Shown piece after piece: positions 61,353 through 64,000 of a stretch of DNA of 64,000 bases. The notes below the pieces were generated by a model, which made no database searches, had not been told where the DNA came from, and saw only the letters and a program-made list of their open reading frames with translations. The translations under genes and the position numbers were made by a program. The stretch covers positions 7,252,698-7,316,697 of the forward strand of contig OZ012700.1 of NCBI GenBank assembly GCA_963942565.1, written 5' to 3'. Position 1 is the first letter of the stretch, and each line of letters begins with the position of its first letter. The DNA is from Maea johnstoni. Its lineage: Eukaryota; Annelida; Polychaeta; Spionida; Magelonidae.

Positions 61353-64000
61353 ACCCTAGTTACTGTATTGCTTACAGTACTGCCTTAAGAGATCTAGGCT
61401 AGTCACTGTATTTCTTACAGTATTGCTTGTAGAAATATAAGCTAGTTACTGTATTGCTTACAGTATTGCTTATAGAAATCTAGGCTAGTTACTGAATTGC
61501 TTACAGTATTGCTTATAGAAATATAAGCTTGCTTATAGAAATCTAGGCTAGTTACTGTACTGCTTACAGTATGGCTTATAGAAATCTAGGCTGGTTACTG
61601 TACTGCTTACAGTATGGCTTATAGAAATATAGGCTGGTTACTGTACTGCTTACAGTATGGCTTATAGAAATATAGGCTAGGTACTGTACTGCTTACAGTA
61701 TGGCTTATAGAAATCTAGGCTGGTTACTGTACTGCTTACAGTATGGCTTATAGAAATATAGGCTAGGTACTGTACTGCTTACAGTATTGCTTATAGAAAT
61801 CTAGGCTAGTTACTGTACTGCTTACAGTATGGCTTATAGAAATCTAGGCTGGTTACTGTACTGCTTACAGTATTGCTTATAGAAATCTAGGCTAGTTACT
61901 GTACTGCTTACAGTATGGCTTATAGAAATCTAGGCTGGTTACTGTACTGCTTACAGTATGGCTTATAGAAATATAGGCTGGTTACTGTACTGCTTACAGT
62001 ATGGCTTATAGAAATATAGGCTAGGTACTGTACTGCTTACAGTATGGCTTATAGAAATCTAGGCTGGTTACTGTACTGCTTACAGTATGGCTTATAGAAA
62101 TATAGGCTAGGTACTGTACTGCTTACAGTATTGCTTATAGAAATCTAGGCTAGTTACTGTACTGCTTACAGTATGGCTTATAGAAATCTAGGCTGGTTAC
62201 TGTACTGCTTACAGTATTGCTTATAGAAATCTAGGCTAGTTACTGTACTGCTTACAGTATGGCTTATAGAAATCTAGGCTGGTTACTGTACTGCTTACAG
62301 TATGGCTTATAGAAATATAGGCTAGGTACTGTACTGCTTACAGTATTGCTTATAGAAATCTAGGCTAGTTACTGTACTGCTTACAGTATTGCTTATAGAA
62401 ATCTAGGCTAGTTACTGTACTGCTTACAGTATGGCTTATAGAAATATAGGCTAGGTACTGTACTGCTTACAGTATTGCTTATAGAAATATAGGCTGGTTA
62501 CTGTACTGCTTACAGTATGGCTTATAGAAATCTAGGCTAGGTACTGTACTGCTTACAGTATGGCTTATAGAAATCTAGGCTGGTTACTGTACTGCTTACA
62601 GTATTGCTTATAGAAATATAGGCTAGGTACTGTACTGCTTACAGTATGGCTTATAGAAATCTAGGCTAGGTACTGTACTGCTTACAGTATGGCTTATAGA
62701 AATCTAGGCTAGGTACTGTACTGCTTACAGTATTGCTTATAGAAATATAGGCTAGGTACTGTACTGCTTACAGTATTGCTTATAGAAATCTAGGCTGGTT
62801 ACTGTACTGCTTACAGTATGGCTTATAGAAATCTAGGCTGGTTACTGTACTGCTTACAGTATGGCTTATAGAAATCTAGGCTAGGTACTGTACTGCTTAC
62901 AGTATGGCTTATAGAAATCTAGGCTGGTTACTGTACTGCTTACAGTATTGCTTATAGAAATCTAGGCTAGGTACTGTACTGCTTACAGTATTGCTTATAG
63001 AAATATAGGCTAGGTACTGTACTGCTTACAGTATTGCTTATAGAAATATAGGCTAGGTACTGTACTGCTTACAGTATGGCTTATAGAAATCTAGGCTAGG
63101 TACTGTACTGCTTACAGTATTGCTTATAGAAATATAGGCTAGGTACTGTACTGCTTACAGTATGGCTTATAGAAATCTAGGCTAGGTACTGTACTGCTTA
63201 CAGTATTGCTTATAGAAATATAGGCTAGGTACTGTACTGCTTACAGTATTGCTTATAGAAATCTAGGCTAGTTACTGTACTGCTTACAGTATGGCTTATA
63301 GAAATCTAGGCTGGTTACTGTACTGCTTACAGTATTGCTTATAGAAATCTAGGCTAGTTACTGTACTGCTTACAGTATGGCTTATAGAAATCTAGGCTGG
63401 TTACTGTACTGCTTACAGTATTGCTTATAGAAATATAGGCTAGGTACTGTACTGCTTACAGTATGGCTTATAGAAATCTAGGCTAGGTACTGTACTGCTT
63501 ACAGTATGGCTTATAGAAATCTAGGCTGGTTACTGTACTGCTTACAGTATTGCTTATAGAAATCTAGGCTAGTTACTGTACTGCTTACAGTATGGCTTAT
63601 AGAAATCTAGGCTAGTTACTGTACTGCTTACAGTATGGCTTATAGAAATCTAGGCTGGTTACTGTACTGCTTACAGTATGGCTTATAGAAATCTAGGCTA
63701 GGTACTGTACTGCTTACAGTATTGCTTATAGAAATATAGGCTAGGTACTGTACTGCTTACAGTATTGCTTATAGAAATCTAGGCTGGTTACTGTACTGCT
63801 TACAGTATGGCTTATAGAAATCTAGGCTGGTTACTGTACTGCTTACAGTATTGCTTATAGAAATATAGGCTAGGTACTGTACTGCTTACAGTATGGCTTA
63901 TAGAAATATAGGCTAGGTACTGTACTGCTTACAGTATTGCTTATAGAAATCTAGGCTAGGTACTGTACTGCTTACAGTATTGCTTATAGAAATATAGGCT
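61353..64000. repeat. 43-bp satellite, about 60 copies, runs off the window
   Basis: Unit GGCTGGTTACTGTACTGCTT followed by ACAGTATGGCTTATAGAAAT and CTA. Each unit contains the hairpin TACTGTA-CTGCT-TACAGTA. Variants (ATGG/ATTG, ATCTA/ATATA, GGT/GTT) combine into a higher-order pattern of about 344 bp (8 units) between 61585 and 62270. It lies in the syntrophin intron upstream of the PDZ exon. Confidence 0.93.

Noticed and set aside
61353-64000. A CRISPR array (43-bp units with dyad symmetry).
   Set aside because: No unique spacers between units; the genome is eukaryotic. It is a satellite.

Overview
The window is eukaryotic and almost certainly from a marine invertebrate. Its genes are split by GT-AG introns, the DNA is AT-rich, and it is packed with non-autonomous DNA transposons, tandem repeats and microsatellites. 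My best guess is an amphioxus (Branchiostoma). The reason is that the gamma-syntrophin gene carries tandem arrays lying exactly across exon/intron borders, a minisatellite type I recall from amphioxus. Species is inference. I recognised no LTR element, endogenous virus or Polinton.

Layout. (1) 0.6-1.8 kb, minus: a small basic coiled-coil gene of unknown role, ending in TACGTAC palindromes. (2) 3.0-6.4 kb, plus: exons of a C2H2 zinc-finger gene with two exons inside a 1.13-kb tandem duplication. (3) 6.4-12.5 kb: MITEs, a 577-bp inverted-repeat element, a tRNA-Leu-derived SINE with target-site duplication, and degenerate repeats. (4) 12.5-18.4 kb: a cluster of broken or partial transposon-like genes: an internally duplicated coiled-coil pseudogene, a THAP exon, an SGNH-hydrolase-like piece, a small coiled-coil gene, and an IS630-like DDE transposase relic. 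(5) 19-23.7 kb: a duplicated 0.5-kb unit, a palindrome, a pogo-like MITE and a second SINE. (6) 24.55-31.56 kb, plus: a complete three-exon gene for a 900-residue pogo/Tigger-derived protein whose first two catalytic acids are gone. It looks domesticated. (7) 32-42.7 kb: intergenic DNA filled with TTAA-flanked (piggyBac-type) and hAT-type MITEs. (8) 42.97-60.87 kb and beyond the right edge, minus: the last ten exons of a gamma-syntrophin gene (360 residues). All exon phases agree and the stop codon is present. (9) 61.35-64 kb: a 43-bp satellite running off the window.

The syntrophin gene holds the most striking pattern. Four of its ten exons have tandem arrays copied across a splice site: the PDZ-exon acceptor (3 copies), the next exon's donor (15 copies of 90 bp), the following exon's donor (4 copies) and the last exon's acceptor (4 copies). 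Two of the last-exon copies keep an open frame and could serve as alternative C-termini.

The two intact genes are independent: a nuclear DNA-binding-type protein and a membrane-cortex adaptor. Most remaining DNA is explained by a few MITE families whose target-site duplications can be read directly, including nested insertions and one insertion next to its own empty sites.
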